A DNA stretch of 64,000 nt from Scytonema hofmannii PCC 7110 (GCF_000346485.2 NZ_KQ976354.1:7426283-7490282), one strand, 5' to 3'. Numbered from the stretch's first letter, positions 46,886-57,008 are shown. Numbers and translations: made by a program. The notes: generated from the sequence alone by a model not told the origin.

Positions 46886-47859
46886 AACCTTTGATGACAA
46901 TAGTCATGCCTGCTTACAACGCATCTCGATATTTATCAGAAAGTATTGAATCTGTGTTGAATCAAACTTTCAAAGATTTTCAATTACTCATTATTGATGA
47001 TGGTTCAACAGACAATACTAGTGATATTGCTCGTCGTTATTGTCAACAAGACAGTAGAGTCAAGCTGGTTTCACAGACAAATCAAGGAGTCTCTCTAACC
47101 CGGAATCAAGGAATATGTCTGACTGACTCAAAACTCATTGCTTTTCTAGACGCAGATGACAAATGGTTCCCTGATAAACTAGCTAGCCATATCGCTCATT
47201 TTCATGAAAATCTTAACTTAGGTATTAGTTTTACAAAAGTAGAGTTTTTAACTCCTGATGGTAAACACACAGGACACATATCTAGCGCTTCTTTAAACAA
47301 ACTTCAACCCGAGCATTTTCTCTATGAGAACCCAACCATTACAGTATCCAACCTTGTAGTACGGCGTGAAGTCTTCCAAGAAATAGCTCCCTTCGATCGC
47401 AATATGAATTACGCAGAAGACTTAGATTTTCTTCTACGTGTTAGCTGTAGCGATCGCTGGCAAATAGAAGGTATTAACAAAGTTTTGATGGGATATCGAA
47501 CCTCAGAAAGCGGTCTTTCTTCAAATCTAGAGCGTATGGAAGAAGGCTGGGAGGCTGTGATTTCTAAAGCTAGAAAATACAACCCAGACTTAGTCAATCG
47601 ACATTATTTAAAAGCACGGAGTACTCATCTACGCTATCTCGCTCGCAGAGCCTTTCGTTTGCATCTTCCTTCACAAGTTGCAGCCAATTATATGACTCGT
47701 GCGCTCCTTTCCGATTGGAAATTAATACTCAGAGAACCCCGGAGAACCTTACTCACAATCTTAGCTGTCTACAGCAAACACTTATTCACAATCTTAACTT
47801 TCACACCATTCTCAACAAAACCAAAACAACCTAGTCTCCAAACAAAAACTCAAGAGTAA
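46882..47859 (+). CDS. Family 2 glycosyltransferase (EPS, 1)
   Basis: 325-residue GT-A enzyme transferring a sugar from a nucleotide donor to the growing repeat on the cytosolic face. VMPAYNASRYLSESIESVLN, IIDDGSTDNT and AFLDADDKWFPDKL (metal-binding Asp residues) are present. Residues 235-300 form a C-terminal helical extension typical of this cyanobacterial subgroup and shared with the GT2 at 50032. Sugar specificity unknown. Confidence 0.92.
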   Translation: MKPLMTIVMPAYNASRYLSESIESVLNQTFKDFQLLIIDDGSTDNTSDIARRYCQQDSRVKLVSQTNQGVSLTRNQGICLTDSKLIAFLDADDKWFPDKLASHIAHFHENLNLGISFTKVEFLTPDGKHTGHISSASLNKLQPEHFLYENPTITVSNLVVRREVFQEIAPFDRNMNYAEDLDFLLRVSCSDRWQIEGINKVLMGYRTSESGLSSNLERMEEGWEAVISKARKYNPDLVNRHYLKARSTHLRYLARRAFRLHLPSQVAANYMTRALLSDWKLILREPRRTLLTILAVYSKHLFTILTFTPFSTKPKQPSLQTKTQE

Positions 47860-47948
47860 CAAATTTTTACAATCTCTCTCTTCTCTCTGTGTCCTCTGCA
47901 CCTCTGCGGTTTAATAATCTTCTGTAAATTTAGCTAGGGTAAACTACC

Positions 47949-48881
47949 ATGAAAATCTGTTATCTTATTCAGACTCACAAAAATCCTGAACAAATATACA
48001 GGCTTGTTAAAGTTATTAAACAATTAAGTCCTGATTCTTACGTACTTATTAGCCATAATTATTATACTTGTGATTTGGATAGAATACCTATACAAAATTT
48101 ACCAAATGTTGAAGTAATTATTAGTAATAAAATTCAAAGGTACGATTTTTCAATTTTACAAGCATATTTTAATGCTATTGACTGGCTTTTTCAACATAAC
48201 ATTAAATTTGATTGGTTAGTAAATTTGACTGGTCAAGATTATCCAACTCAACCACTGCCTAAAATAGAAAATTTTTTGGCACAGACTAAATATGATGGTT
48301 TTTTAGAGTATTTTGATGTTTTTAGTCCCCAAAGCCCTTGGGGACTAAAAACAGGATGCGATCGCTACTGTTATCAATACTTACTCTCGCACGTACAGCT
48401 ATCACGCGAACAAAAAATTCTATTTAAATTAGTTAAAAATTTTATAAATTATTTTCAAAATATTGTAAAAATAGATGTTTCTCCTGTCCTAATGATAGCT
48501 TGTCAAAGCGAAATCTCACCATTTAACGAGCAATTTAAATGTTATGGAGGTTCGTATTTCACAACTCTTTCCTGGAAATGTATAAGGTATTTACATGATT
48601 TATTTATTAAGTCATCAAAGATTATCAGTTACTATAAAAATACACTATTGCCTGAAGAATCTTTAATTCAAACTTTACTAGTTAATAGTAATAAATTTAA
48701 TTTGTGCGATCGCAACTGCCGATACATCAATTTTAAAAAAAGTCGTCACGGACATCCTCATTTACTAACTCTTCAAGATTATCCCTTTCTGATTCAAGAA
48801 GATATGCATTTTGCCAGAAAATTTGATATTGCTAAAAACAGCCAAATTCTAGATCTGCTAGACAAAAGAATCTTTTCATAA
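47949..48881 (+). CDS. Core-2/I-branching (GT14-like) beta-1,6-N-acetylglucosaminyltransferase family
   Basis: 310 residues. MKICYLIQTHKNPEQIYRLV, FDWLVNLTGQDYPTQPL and CYGGSYFTTLSWKCIRYL with LPEESLIQTLL match the bacterial branch of family 14 transferases. It may add a branch sugar to the exopolysaccharide. It is notably AT-rich and Asn/Lys/Ile-rich compared with neighbours, a hint of horizontal origin. Gaps on both sides hold degenerate intergenic repeats. Confidence 0.82.
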   Translation: MKICYLIQTHKNPEQIYRLVKVIKQLSPDSYVLISHNYYTCDLDRIPIQNLPNVEVIISNKIQRYDFSILQAYFNAIDWLFQHNIKFDWLVNLTGQDYPTQPLPKIENFLAQTKYDGFLEYFDVFSPQSPWGLKTGCDRYCYQYLLSHVQLSREQKILFKLVKNFINYFQNIVKIDVSPVLMIACQSEISPFNEQFKCYGGSYFTTLSWKCIRYLHDLFIKSSKIISYYKNTLLPEESLIQTLLVNSNKFNLCDRNCRYINFKKSRHGHPHLLTLQDYPFLIQEDMHFARKFDIAKNSQILDLLDKRIFS

Positions 48882-48929
48882 ACTACCAATAACAAATGAC
48901 CAATAACCAATGACCAAGAGTAAAACTTT

Positions 48930-49892
48930 ATGTCAATTGTATCTGTTATAGTTCCCGCATACAATGCAGAGCGCACAATCCTACAAACAGTTCTTTCCAT
49001 TCAAAAACAATCCCTCTCTGATTTAGAAATCATCATTATCAACGATGGTTCAACAGATAAAACTGTAGAGTTACTCAATACAGTTCAAGACCCTCGCTTA
49101 AAAATTTTCAATTATGAAAATGGTGGGTTACCAGTTGCTCGCAATCGCGGTATTTCTCACGCCACTGGCGAGTATGTAGCATTTATTGATGCTGATGATT
49201 TATGGACACCTGACAAATTAGAAAGTCAACTAGCCGCTTTAGAAAAGCATCCAGACGCTGGAGTCGCTTACAGTTGGACAAGGTTTATGGATGAAAAAGC
49301 AGAAACTTACCATTTAAGTACTCCTATATATTTTGAAGGTGATGTTTATGCAAATTTATTAGTTTGGAATTTCATTGCGAGTGGCTCCAATCCTTTAGTG
49401 CGTCGAGAAGCAATTAAAGATGTAGGAGAATTTGATGCGACACTTCGCTCTGCTGAAGATTGGGATTATTGGCTGCGACTAGCACGGCGTTGGCATTTTG
49501 CTGTTGTACCTAAAGCTCAAGTTTTATATCGGAAGTCTTCCGGTGCGATGTCATCAAAAATAGATGTTATGGAGAAATATAACTTAATTGTCATTGACAA
49601 AGCATTTGAGAGAGCACCTTCACATTTACAGTATTTGAAAAAGCAGAGCCAAGCAGGTATATATCAATACATGGCACAGTTAGCTTTGATGTATGCTCCA
49701 CCTCAAGAAAAATTTAAGCTCTCTTTTGAAAAGATACAAAATGCAATTAAATTATACCCAAAGTTGCTGGTACAAAAAAAGACTCAAATTTTAATGATCA
49801 AGTTACTACTCATCAAAATCTTCTCAGATCATCTGGCAACATTCCTAATGCAATCAATGAGTAAAATTCGTGCTACTCGACTCATAGATTAG
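48930..49892 (+). CDS. Family 2 glycosyltransferase (EPS, 2)
   Basis: 320 residues, GT-A fold. VIVPAYNAERTILQTVLSIQ, IINDGSTDKTVELL, FIDADDLWTPDKLESQLAAL and SAEDWDYWLRLARRW (the ED base motif) are intact. Closely related to the GT2 at 46882 but with a different C-terminus. Donor and acceptor unknown. Confidence 0.92.
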   Translation: MSIVSVIVPAYNAERTILQTVLSIQKQSLSDLEIIIINDGSTDKTVELLNTVQDPRLKIFNYENGGLPVARNRGISHATGEYVAFIDADDLWTPDKLESQLAALEKHPDAGVAYSWTRFMDEKAETYHLSTPIYFEGDVYANLLVWNFIASGSNPLVRREAIKDVGEFDATLRSAEDWDYWLRLARRWHFAVVPKAQVLYRKSSGAMSSKIDVMEKYNLIVIDKAFERAPSHLQYLKKQSQAGIYQYMAQLALMYAPPQEKFKLSFEKIQNAIKLYPKLLVQKKTQILMIKLLLIKIFSDHLATFLMQSMSKIRATRLID

Positions 49893-50031
49893 GAGCAAAG
49901 CAAATTGAAAAAAACACCAAACAATGTCAATCTTCTTTTCTTCTTTCTTTGTGCTCTTTGCGTCTTTGCGGTTCATTTAAATAAGTAGTAATCTGGCAAA
50001 AATATTAACAACTAAAAATCAGGGGAATAAC

Positions 50032-51060
50032 ATGAAAAAAGTATCTGTCATTATTCCAGTTTACAAAGCAGAAAACTATATCGAAGGAACACTGCGATCG
50101 GTACTGAATCAAAGTCATCAAAATTTACAAATTTTAATTATTGATGATGATTCTCCAGACCGAAGTGTAAAGATTTGTCAGCAATTTACTGACCCTAGAA
50201 TTAAAATTATTCATCAAAAAAATCGGGGATTAGCTGGTGCGAGAAATACAGGCATTCGTCATGCTCAAGGAGAGTATTTGGCTTTTCTTGATGCTGATGA
50301 TTTGTGGTTAGCAGACAAGATAGAAAAACATATTGCTCATTTAGAATCATCTCCTGACGTAGGCATAAGTTTTAGCCGCTCTGCATTTATTGACGAAAAA
50401 AGCAATCCGTGGGGTCTGTATCAAATGTCCAAATTAAAAGATATTACCCCATTAGACTTATTCTGTCGTACCCCCATTGGTAACGGTTCAGCAGCAGTGT
50501 TTCGACGAGAAGTCTTTGAGAACATCAAATTTTTAGATAATCTTTACGGTTCAACAGAAGATTTTTATTTTGATGAAAACTTCCGTGAGTCTGAAGATGT
50601 TGAATGTTGGTTGCGGATAGCTATTCAAACAAATTGGAAAATTGCAGGAATTCCTCAAGCTTTAACACTTTACCGAGTCAATTCTAGCGGCTTGTCAGCT
50701 AACCTTAATAAAAAGTTAGAGTCTTGGAAGAAGCTGATTGAAAAAGTTCGTTCTTATGCACCAGAGCAAATAGGACAGTGGGAAAAGCCTGCTATGGCTT
50801 ACCATCTCAGATACCTAGCTCGTAGAGCCGTGACTTTACAAGCAGGTGCTACATCTGTACAGATGTGGTATCAAGCGATATTTACTTACTGGCGCATTTT
50901 GATAGAAGAACCGCGACGTACATTAATTACTGGTATAGCTGCTTATTTAATTTGGCTTTTGCCTATACCTTTGTATACACAGATGGAAGGCTTGGCTCGA
51001 AAGGTAGCAGGAGTTATACAAAAGCAGCGCATTCTTCAAGAAGTGACCAGTGACCAGTAA
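50032..51060 (+). CDS. Family 2 glycosyltransferase (EPS, 3)
   Basis: 342 residues, GT-A fold. VIIPVYKAENYIEGTLRSVL, IIDDDSPDRSVKIC, FLDADDLWLADKIEKHIAHL and SEDVECWLRIA. The helical C-terminus (HLRYLARRAVTLQAGATS) parallels the first GT2, suggesting duplication within the locus. The stop codon lies in a GTGACCA heptamer repeat shared with the gap before the GH74-like gene 17 bp downstream. Confidence 0.92.
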   Translation: MKKVSVIIPVYKAENYIEGTLRSVLNQSHQNLQILIIDDDSPDRSVKICQQFTDPRIKIIHQKNRGLAGARNTGIRHAQGEYLAFLDADDLWLADKIEKHIAHLESSPDVGISFSRSAFIDEKSNPWGLYQMSKLKDITPLDLFCRTPIGNGSAAVFRREVFENIKFLDNLYGSTEDFYFDENFRESEDVECWLRIAIQTNWKIAGIPQALTLYRVNSSGLSANLNKKLESWKKLIEKVRSYAPEQIGQWEKPAMAYHLRYLARRAVTLQAGATSVQMWYQAIFTYWRILIEEPRRTLITGIAAYLIWLLPIPLYTQMEGLARKVAGVIQKQRILQEVTSDQ

Positions 51061-51075
51061 CCAGTGACCAGTGAC
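51041..51075. repeat. GACCAGT heptamer repeat at GT2/GH74 junction
   Basis: Five imperfect GTGACCA units overlap the 3' end of the glycosyltransferase gene and extend to the next start. The same unit follows the GH74-like gene (53222-53240) and the third acyltransferase (57765-57793). Confidence 0.8.
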
Positions 51076-51077
51076 AA

Positions 51078-53222
51078 ATGACAAAAGCAATTGCTCTTAT
51101 CGGGATTACTATTATGATTACACTGGGGCTTCAACAACTTAAGTCTCATCATGCTATTCTCAACTTCGTATCTTCAAAAGCCAGTGTCGCCAATCTCAAA
51201 GATTATAAAAAAGAGACTCTTTTAGGGACACAAAATGTGTCTTTAGGAGGTGGTGGTTATGTAACTGGTATTTATATTCATCCGAAAGAAAGAGATTTGG
51301 TTTATATTAAAACAGATGTTGGTGGTTTTTATCGCTGGAACCCAGCATCTAAAAGTTGGATACCACTTACTGAACATTTTCCACTGGCTCAAAGCAATTA
51401 CTACGGAGGTGAGGCTTTAGCCCTCGATCCAAACAATCGGGATATTATTTATATTGCCGTTGGTAAATATACTGCTGACTGGTGGCAGTATAAAGGAACT
51501 ATCTTCAAATCTACAGATAAGGGAAAAACCTGGACAAAGCTGAATCTAGACTTGAAGATGGGCGGAAATGAGGATATCAGATGGGCGGGAGAAAGACTGG
51601 TTGTAAATCCGTTTAATTCTCAAGTCCTTTTCTTTGGTTCGCGACAAGATGGGCTGTGGAAGTCTTTGAATGGTGGTAACACTTGGGAAAAAGTACAATC
51701 CTTCCCTGGAAAGCTCAAAAAGAATATTGGTATTACAGCCATTGCCTTTAACAGATATGAGTCTGGTATAGTTTACGCTGTTGCCTATGAAGACGGAATC
51801 TACAAGTCTACTGATACTGGTGTCACTTGGACTAAAGTCGCAGCTAGTCCTTCAAAGGTACATCGGATTGCGATCGCCAGTTCAGATGTTTTGTTAGTGA
51901 CTCATAGTTCTGGTGTTAGTCAATTAACGAACAGTCGTTGGATTGACATTACACCTTTTAACAACAAACTTCCTTTTAATGCCATCAGTATCAATCCCAA
52001 TAATTCCCAAGAAGTACTGGTGTCTACGTTTGTTGAAAAAGAAACTAAAATTTATCATTCATTAGATGGAGGAATGACATGGAAAGAGCAACAACGTAAA
52101 GCCAACAACACTGTTCCTTGGTGGTCTAACTATATAACCTCCAATCCTTCGGTGGCTGCTATTGAATTCGATCCTAAAGTTGCAAGTAAAGTTTGGCTGA
52201 CTGATTGGTATGGTATTTGGCAGGCAGAAAATATCAATGCTAAACCAGTCGTCTGGACAAACTATCAGAAAGGACATGAAGAGGTTGTCACCTTTACATT
52301 GGTGTCACCCCCCAATGGAGCTTTACTCTTGAGTGGAGTGGCAGATGTAGATGGTTTTTACCACAATCAAGGGTTAGATGTTTACCCATCAAAAACTTTT
52401 GGCGAAACCGGACCTGCATTTCAGGATACTTACAGCATCGCCTATTCTGAAGCCAATCCAAAAAGAATGGCACGTGTTGGTGGCAATCGATTTAACAACA
52501 CTTATTCAGGTGCAACTTCAGATGATGGTGGTTTGACGTGGAAGCAGTTTGGCTCTTTTCCAGAAAAGACTTTGCCAACACGGATAGCTATGTCTGCAAG
52601 CAATCCAAATCTCATGATTGTCACAGTGAGCGATGGTCAAGCACTGCGTACCATTGACGGAGGGAATTCTTGGAAACAAGTTTCTGGATTACCAAATGGT
52701 TTTTCTGGACCTTGGAACTGGGTGCAACCTCTTGTTGCCGATCCAGTCGATAGCGTGACGTTTTACTACTACGCTAACGGCAAACTTTACCGCAGTACTA
52801 ATGGGGGTACATCTTTTGATGTTATTTCTACATCTATTCCTCATGCAGATTGGCATTCTTTAAAAGTATCTCCTGGAGTCAAAGGTGAATTGTGGCTTGG
52901 TATGGACGAGCAAGGACTTTTGCACTCAATGAATGGTGGTCAAACTTTTTCTCGAATCCCAGCAGTGAAAAGAACACATCTGTTTGCTCTGGGTAAACCT
53001 CAACCGAAAAGTAAAATTTCAACACTCTACTTGTATGGGGAAATTCATCAGATGGGTCAAGGAATATTCCGCTCTTTAGACAGAGGAAAAACATGGAAGA
53101 GAATTGGCGATCGCACCAAACCTATTGGCAATAATCCGAATATTATGGAAGCCAGCCGCCAGCAGTTTGGTTTAGTTTTTATTGGTACCAATGGTAGAGG
53201 AATCTATTATGGAACTCAGTGA
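51078..53222 (+). CDS. GH74-like (xyloglucanase-type) beta-propeller hydrolase
   Basis: 714 residues with an N-terminal signal/anchor (1-22), so exported. Two seven-bladed propellers of BNR/Asp-box repeats (STDKGKTWTKL, SLNGGNTWEKV, SLDGGMTWKEQ, SLDRGKTWKRI). GGGGYVTGIYIHPKERDLVY and KTDVGGFYRWN carry the first catalytic-type Asp (D80); SGVADVDGFYH carries the second (about D423), matching the acid/base pair of GH74. MGGNEDIRWAGERL is also family-typical. In an exopolysaccharide locus it more likely trims or releases the cell's own glycan than plant xyloglucan. Confidence 0.82.
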   Translation: MTKAIALIGITIMITLGLQQLKSHHAILNFVSSKASVANLKDYKKETLLGTQNVSLGGGGYVTGIYIHPKERDLVYIKTDVGGFYRWNPASKSWIPLTEHFPLAQSNYYGGEALALDPNNRDIIYIAVGKYTADWWQYKGTIFKSTDKGKTWTKLNLDLKMGGNEDIRWAGERLVVNPFNSQVLFFGSRQDGLWKSLNGGNTWEKVQSFPGKLKKNIGITAIAFNRYESGIVYAVAYEDGIYKSTDTGVTWTKVAASPSKVHRIAIASSDVLLVTHSSGVSQLTNSRWIDITPFNNKLPFNAISINPNNSQEVLVSTFVEKETKIYHSLDGGMTWKEQQRKANNTVPWWSNYITSNPSVAAIEFDPKVASKVWLTDWYGIWQAENINAKPVVWTNYQKGHEEVVTFTLVSPPNGALLLSGVADVDGFYHNQGLDVYPSKTFGETGPAFQDTYSIAYSEANPKRMARVGGNRFNNTYSGATSDDGGLTWKQFGSFPEKTLPTRIAMSASNPNLMIVTVSDGQALRTIDGGNSWKQVSGLPNGFSGPWNWVQPLVADPVDSVTFYYYANGKLYRSTNGGTSFDVISTSIPHADWHSLKVSPGVKGELWLGMDEQGLLHSMNGGQTFSRIPAVKRTHLFALGKPQPKSKISTLYLYGEIHQMGQGIFRSLDRGKTWKRIGDRTKPIGNNPNIMEASRQQFGLVFIGTNGRGIYYGTQ

Positions 53223-53295
53223 GCAGTGACCAGTGACCAGTTAAATTTGCATTTTTTTACTACTAGATTGCAATTCTGTTTAACACTTAAAACCA

Positions 53296-54138
53296 ATGAT
53301 TACCCTATTTCAGTGTGCTCCCGTGCAACAAAAACAAATTCAATTGCTTAATGTAAACATACATAACATTACCCTTGAGGAGCTATTAAAAAAGCTTCGA
53401 TTTGGTGGGCTTGTGTTTACTCCTAATGTAGACCACGTTATGAAGTTGCAGACAAATCGGGAATTCTATCGTGTTTATCAAGAAGCTGACTACAGAGTTT
53501 GCGACAGTCAAATATTAATGTATGCATCTAGACTTTTAGGTAACCCCATCAAGCAGAAAATTTGTGGTTCGGATTTGTTTCCAGCATTTTACAACTATTA
53601 CAAACACAATAAGAACATCAAGATTTTTTTACTAGGTGGATTGGGAGATGTCGCACAAAGAGCACAGCAAAACATTAATTCCAAGGTAGGTCGGGATATA
53701 GTTGTCGCCACTTATGCACCTAGCTTTGGGTTTGAGAAAAATGAAGAGGAATGCCAAAAGATTGTCAATCTGATTAATGTATCAAAAGCTACAGTTTTAG
53801 CGATTGGTGTGGGCGCTCCAAAGCAGGAACTATGGATTTCTAAATATAGAAATCAATTAAAGAAAGTTAAAACGTTTTTCGCTATTGGTGCAACCATCAA
53901 CTTTGAGGCTGGAGACGTGGAGAGATCTCCTAAGTGGATGAGTGAGGTAGGTTTGGAGTGGTTCTATAGACTTATAAGTGAGCCGAGGCGACTTTGGAAA
54001 AGATATTTGCTTGATAGTATTCCCTTCTTTTGGCTGATTGTCCAACAGCGATTTCACCTTTACAAAGATCCGTGGCTTGTTGAAACGACTTACGATCTTA
54101 GAATTCAAGAAGAAAGCAGATCCAATCTCTTAAATTGA
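53296..54138 (+). CDS. WecG/TagA/CpsF-family glycosyltransferase
   Basis: 280 residues, GT26. LNVNIHNITLEELLKKL, TPNVDHVMKLQTNREFY, ICGSDLFPAFYNYY and IGVGAPKQELWISKYRNQ (UDP-sugar binding) are diagnostic. The family transfers N-acetylmannosamine(uronate)-type sugars to lipid-linked acceptors, so it could place the second sugar of the repeat. Final gene of the main EPS run, 73 bp after the GH74-like gene. Confidence 0.9.
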   Translation: MITLFQCAPVQQKQIQLLNVNIHNITLEELLKKLRFGGLVFTPNVDHVMKLQTNREFYRVYQEADYRVCDSQILMYASRLLGNPIKQKICGSDLFPAFYNYYKHNKNIKIFLLGGLGDVAQRAQQNINSKVGRDIVVATYAPSFGFEKNEEECQKIVNLINVSKATVLAIGVGAPKQELWISKYRNQLKKVKTFFAIGATINFEAGDVERSPKWMSEVGLEWFYRLISEPRRLWKRYLLDSIPFFWLIVQQRFHLYKDPWLVETTYDLRIQEESRSNLLN

Positions 54139-54758
54139 CTCAGGAGGTACATAACTGAGGATTTTGATTTCCAACGCAAATTATCTTGGAACACAGTAGC
54201 AAGAGCATTTGACCAAGCTCCCAAGCTGTAAAGACATTTTTCATAAGTCAAGCCGTTGAATCCCCCATTTGAACTCGAATTCGTCTGATTGCTTGAAACT
54301 TTTGCATAAAGTTGGTTAGTAGTTAGTGGTTAGAGCCAATGACAAATGGCAAATGACCAATAACCAAGCAAAATCAACTTTGAAAAGTTTGTTTGTATTA
54401 GCTGATATTTCCTATATTAAGATTAGTTGACCTTTAGTTACAACATTGTTGTAACTATTTTTACTTGAGGATAATTGATAACTAGAGTTCCGTAACATTT
54501 AGGGATTTTTTCTCAAAAATTGTATTAAAAAATACTTTTTTAAGAATTTATTTATAAATTCAGCTAAAAATTTATAAAGATTCTGCATGCTTTATATGAA
54601 ATTTCTATTAAATATGTCAAAATTTAGCGATTTTCGGCTTGTAATGCATTAGGCTGGAAACCAAATACCTAAAGTTATAGTGTAAAAGCAAGTTGTCAAG
54701 TAGTGAGTTTGTGCAGAAAAGAGCGCAACTCTGAATTAGAAACTAGCAGGTTATTTGT
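54139..54758. other. AT-rich intergenic region in EPS locus
   Basis: No credible gene. A few TTAGTGG and ATGACCAA heptamers (54313-54365), then 350 bp of very AT-rich DNA. May contain a second promoter serving the acyltransferases. Confidence 0.45.
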
Positions 54759-54902
54759 ATGTTCGGGCTAAGTTTTATTCTATCAACCCTCCAAACTCAC
54801 ACTCAGCAACCACTGCTGAAGGGTAAACTTTTTTTAGGATATAAGCTCGTACTTAAGATAGTTCCTGCTGTACGAATACCTGGTGGTTTGACTCCACCTT
54901 AG
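54759..54902 (+). CDS. Small ORF, 47 aa, unknown
   Basis: MFGLSFILSTLQTHTQQPLL starts a 47-residue frame ending VPAVRIPGGLTPP. A weak AGCAGG lies about 10 bp upstream. Amino-acid composition is protein-like and the C-terminus is striking, but I recognise no family. Unsupported beyond the open frame. Confidence 0.3.
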   Translation: MFGLSFILSTLQTHTQQPLLKGKLFLGYKLVLKIVPAVRIPGGLTPP

Positions 54903-55375
54903 TTTAATAGATTTGAATTGCTCTCCTGGTAGATATTAAAGGCACGATTTTATACTATCCGTATCTTGCAGGAGAGATTATATATTTGAGTTTTGTTTCT
55001 TGGCTAACAAGATTCAGAAGTCTTTAGCGAAACCTGAGTTGATAGTGAAGTTATTACCTGAGTTCTTGAAGTAGCAGTATAAACTAAGGTTAGCTGCTAT
55101 GCCAGAATCTGCGTTGGCAGCCTTTTCTCCCATACACTAGAGAACTTAAGTCTTCAAGGCTTTGCCCTTGATTGATTTAGTTGAAATATATGGACTCGGC
55201 ATTTCTAGATTTTTTAGGACTGCCTCACTAACCCACTGCCTCACGTTTTGGCTAAAAAAGCCATTTTTTGATGTTGTGACGGTATGAAACGCGCTCAGAT
55301 AACGAAGCTAAACAACAGTTTTCCAGAAATATTCTCAGGCTTAATTAACAGCATCCTTATTTAAAGGGAGTATAC
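54903..55375. other. Intergenic region upstream of acyltransferases
   Basis: No gene I can defend; a 26-residue frame at 55284-55364 lacks a good ribosome binding site. Likely holds the leader of the acyltransferase group. Confidence 0.4.
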
Positions 55376-56071
55376 ATGAATTCCGAACTTTTTGGTTCAA
55401 AATGGATACGTCTGCAAGAAGTTATAGTCGCTAGTTTACTAGGAGGTCTTCCAACAATTGCGTTGGGACCAAAGTTGCGAAATTTATTGTATCGTAGTAC
55501 TTTCGCCCATATAGGCAACACTGTTTATATTCAAGAGGATGTTGAATTTCTTGGTACTTCTTGTATTGAAATAGGGAATGAGGTGTATATTTTCAAAGGT
55601 GTTCGTATAGATGGAAGAGGACACCAAAACAATCGAATTTCTCTGGACAATGCAGTCGCTATTGAGCGGAACACGACTATAGGTTGCTTGAACGACTCTT
55701 ATATACAAATAGGTCAAGAAACTTTCATCGGTCCTGATGTATGTATTGCTGGACCTGGAGATATCAAAATTGGCAAGCGGTGTCTAATAGCTTCATACAC
55801 AGGAATATTTGCCAATAATCATAATTTTACAGATCCTATAGAACCAATCAAATACCAAGGCATTTCTCGTAAGGGAATTGCGATCGAGGATGATTGTTGG
55901 CTGGGTCACAAGGTAACTGTATTAGATGGAGTAACTATCGGAGAGGGTAGTGTCATCGGTGCAGGAGCCGTCGTGACTAAAGATATTCCCCCTTATTCCG
56001 TTGCTGTGGGCGTTCCTGCACGGGTAATCAAAAGCCGAATTGGCAAGAAACTGGTCAATTCTAGTGACTAA
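55376..56071 (+). CDS. Hexapeptide-repeat acyltransferase (EPS, A)
   Basis: 231 residues, left-handed beta-helix O-acetyltransferase of the WbbJ/Maa type. Hexapeptide turns run from about 45 to 215; the CoA-site segments FANNHNF (catalytic His) and DGVTIGEGSVIGAGAVVTKD are intact, ending VAVGVPARVIKSRIGKKLV. Good ribosome binding site (AAAGGGAG). Likely adds acetyl groups to the exopolysaccharide. First of three tandem paralogues. Confidence 0.9.
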   Translation: MNSELFGSKWIRLQEVIVASLLGGLPTIALGPKLRNLLYRSTFAHIGNTVYIQEDVEFLGTSCIEIGNEVYIFKGVRIDGRGHQNNRISLDNAVAIERNTTIGCLNDSYIQIGQETFIGPDVCIAGPGDIKIGKRCLIASYTGIFANNHNFTDPIEPIKYQGISRKGIAIEDDCWLGHKVTVLDGVTIGEGSVIGAGAVVTKDIPPYSVAVGVPARVIKSRIGKKLVNSSD

Positions 56072-56179
56072 GAAATTAGAAATGATGAATGATAAAATAT
56101 AAAAATTTTTTATTATTCATATTTCATCATTTCCTCTAAGAAAACTTTTAGTAAGTCATCTATTTAGCGTAACCTCATC

Positions 56180-56884
56180 ATGAAGCACCAACAATCTTTA
56201 TCAAAGTGGAAGCGTATACAACAAAGTTTTTTAACTAACTTATTAGGTAATATCCCCACAAGGTTTGTGGGTGGTAACTTACGCAATCTACTGTATCGTA
56301 CTATTTTTACCCGTGTTGGTAATTCAGTTTATATTCAACACGGCGTTATGTTTCTTAACACTTCTGGCATTGAAATTGGCAATGGGGTGCAAATTTTACA
56401 AGGCGCTCGTATAAATACAATCGGACACCCAAATAATAGAATCTATCTTGGAGATAGATGTGTCCTTGAGCATGGTGTTGACATTAGGGCAATGAATGAT
56501 ACTTGCATCCATATTGATGAAGGTACGTATATCGGTTCCTATGTTTGTTTAGCAGGTTCTGGAAACATCAAAATCGGTAAAAACTGTTTAATTGCAGCGC
56601 AAGTAGGGATATTTGCTAACAATCACATTTTTGATGACCCTATGCGAAATATTGAAGACCAAGGTGTCACTCGCAAGGGAATTGCGATTGGGAATGACTG
56701 TTGGCTAGGTCATGCGGTGACTGTATTAGATGGAGTGACTATCGGTGAGGGTAGTGTTATCGGTGCCGGCTCAGTTGTGACTAAAGATATTCCTTCCTAC
56801 TCAGTTGCTGTAGGTATACCCGCACGAGTCATCAAAAGCCGAAAGTCCAAGGAACTTGTAAATTCTGGTAGTTATTATCAATAA
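56180..56884 (+). CDS. Hexapeptide-repeat acyltransferase (EPS, B), C-terminus from IS607 remnant
   Basis: 234 residues, paralogue of the preceding gene with the same N-terminal helix, FANNHIF active-site loop and DGVTIGEGSVIGAGSVVTKD. The last few residues (GSYYQ) and the stop come from a serine-recombinase remnant that begins at 56868; paralogue A instead ends VNSSD. The fold should be unaffected. Confidence 0.9.
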   Translation: MKHQQSLSKWKRIQQSFLTNLLGNIPTRFVGGNLRNLLYRTIFTRVGNSVYIQHGVMFLNTSGIEIGNGVQILQGARINTIGHPNNRIYLGDRCVLEHGVDIRAMNDTCIHIDEGTYIGSYVCLAGSGNIKIGKNCLIAAQVGIFANNHIFDDPMRNIEDQGVTRKGIAIGNDCWLGHAVTVLDGVTIGEGSVIGAGSVVTKDIPSYSVAVGIPARVIKSRKSKELVNSGSYYQ

Positions 56885-57008
56885 AACCAATGAAGAAATC
56901 ACTTTTGAGCAAGAGTTAGTACAAGACATGATTGAACTTATCACTGTGTTCTCAGCACGTTTATACGGTTCTCGTAGTAAGAAAAACAAGAAGTTAATTG
57001 ACGGTTAA
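56868..57008 (+). pseudogene. IS607 serine recombinase C-terminal remnant
   Basis: In a frame different from the acyltransferase this reads VVIINKTNEEITFEQELVQD, then MIELITVFSARLYGSRSKKN to a stop. It is nearly the C-terminus of the intact IS607 recombinase at 60033-60674; about 48 bp around 56889-56935 appear identical to the intact copy. Only the last 46 codons remain, overlapping the 3' end of acyltransferase B by 17 bp. Confidence 0.92.
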
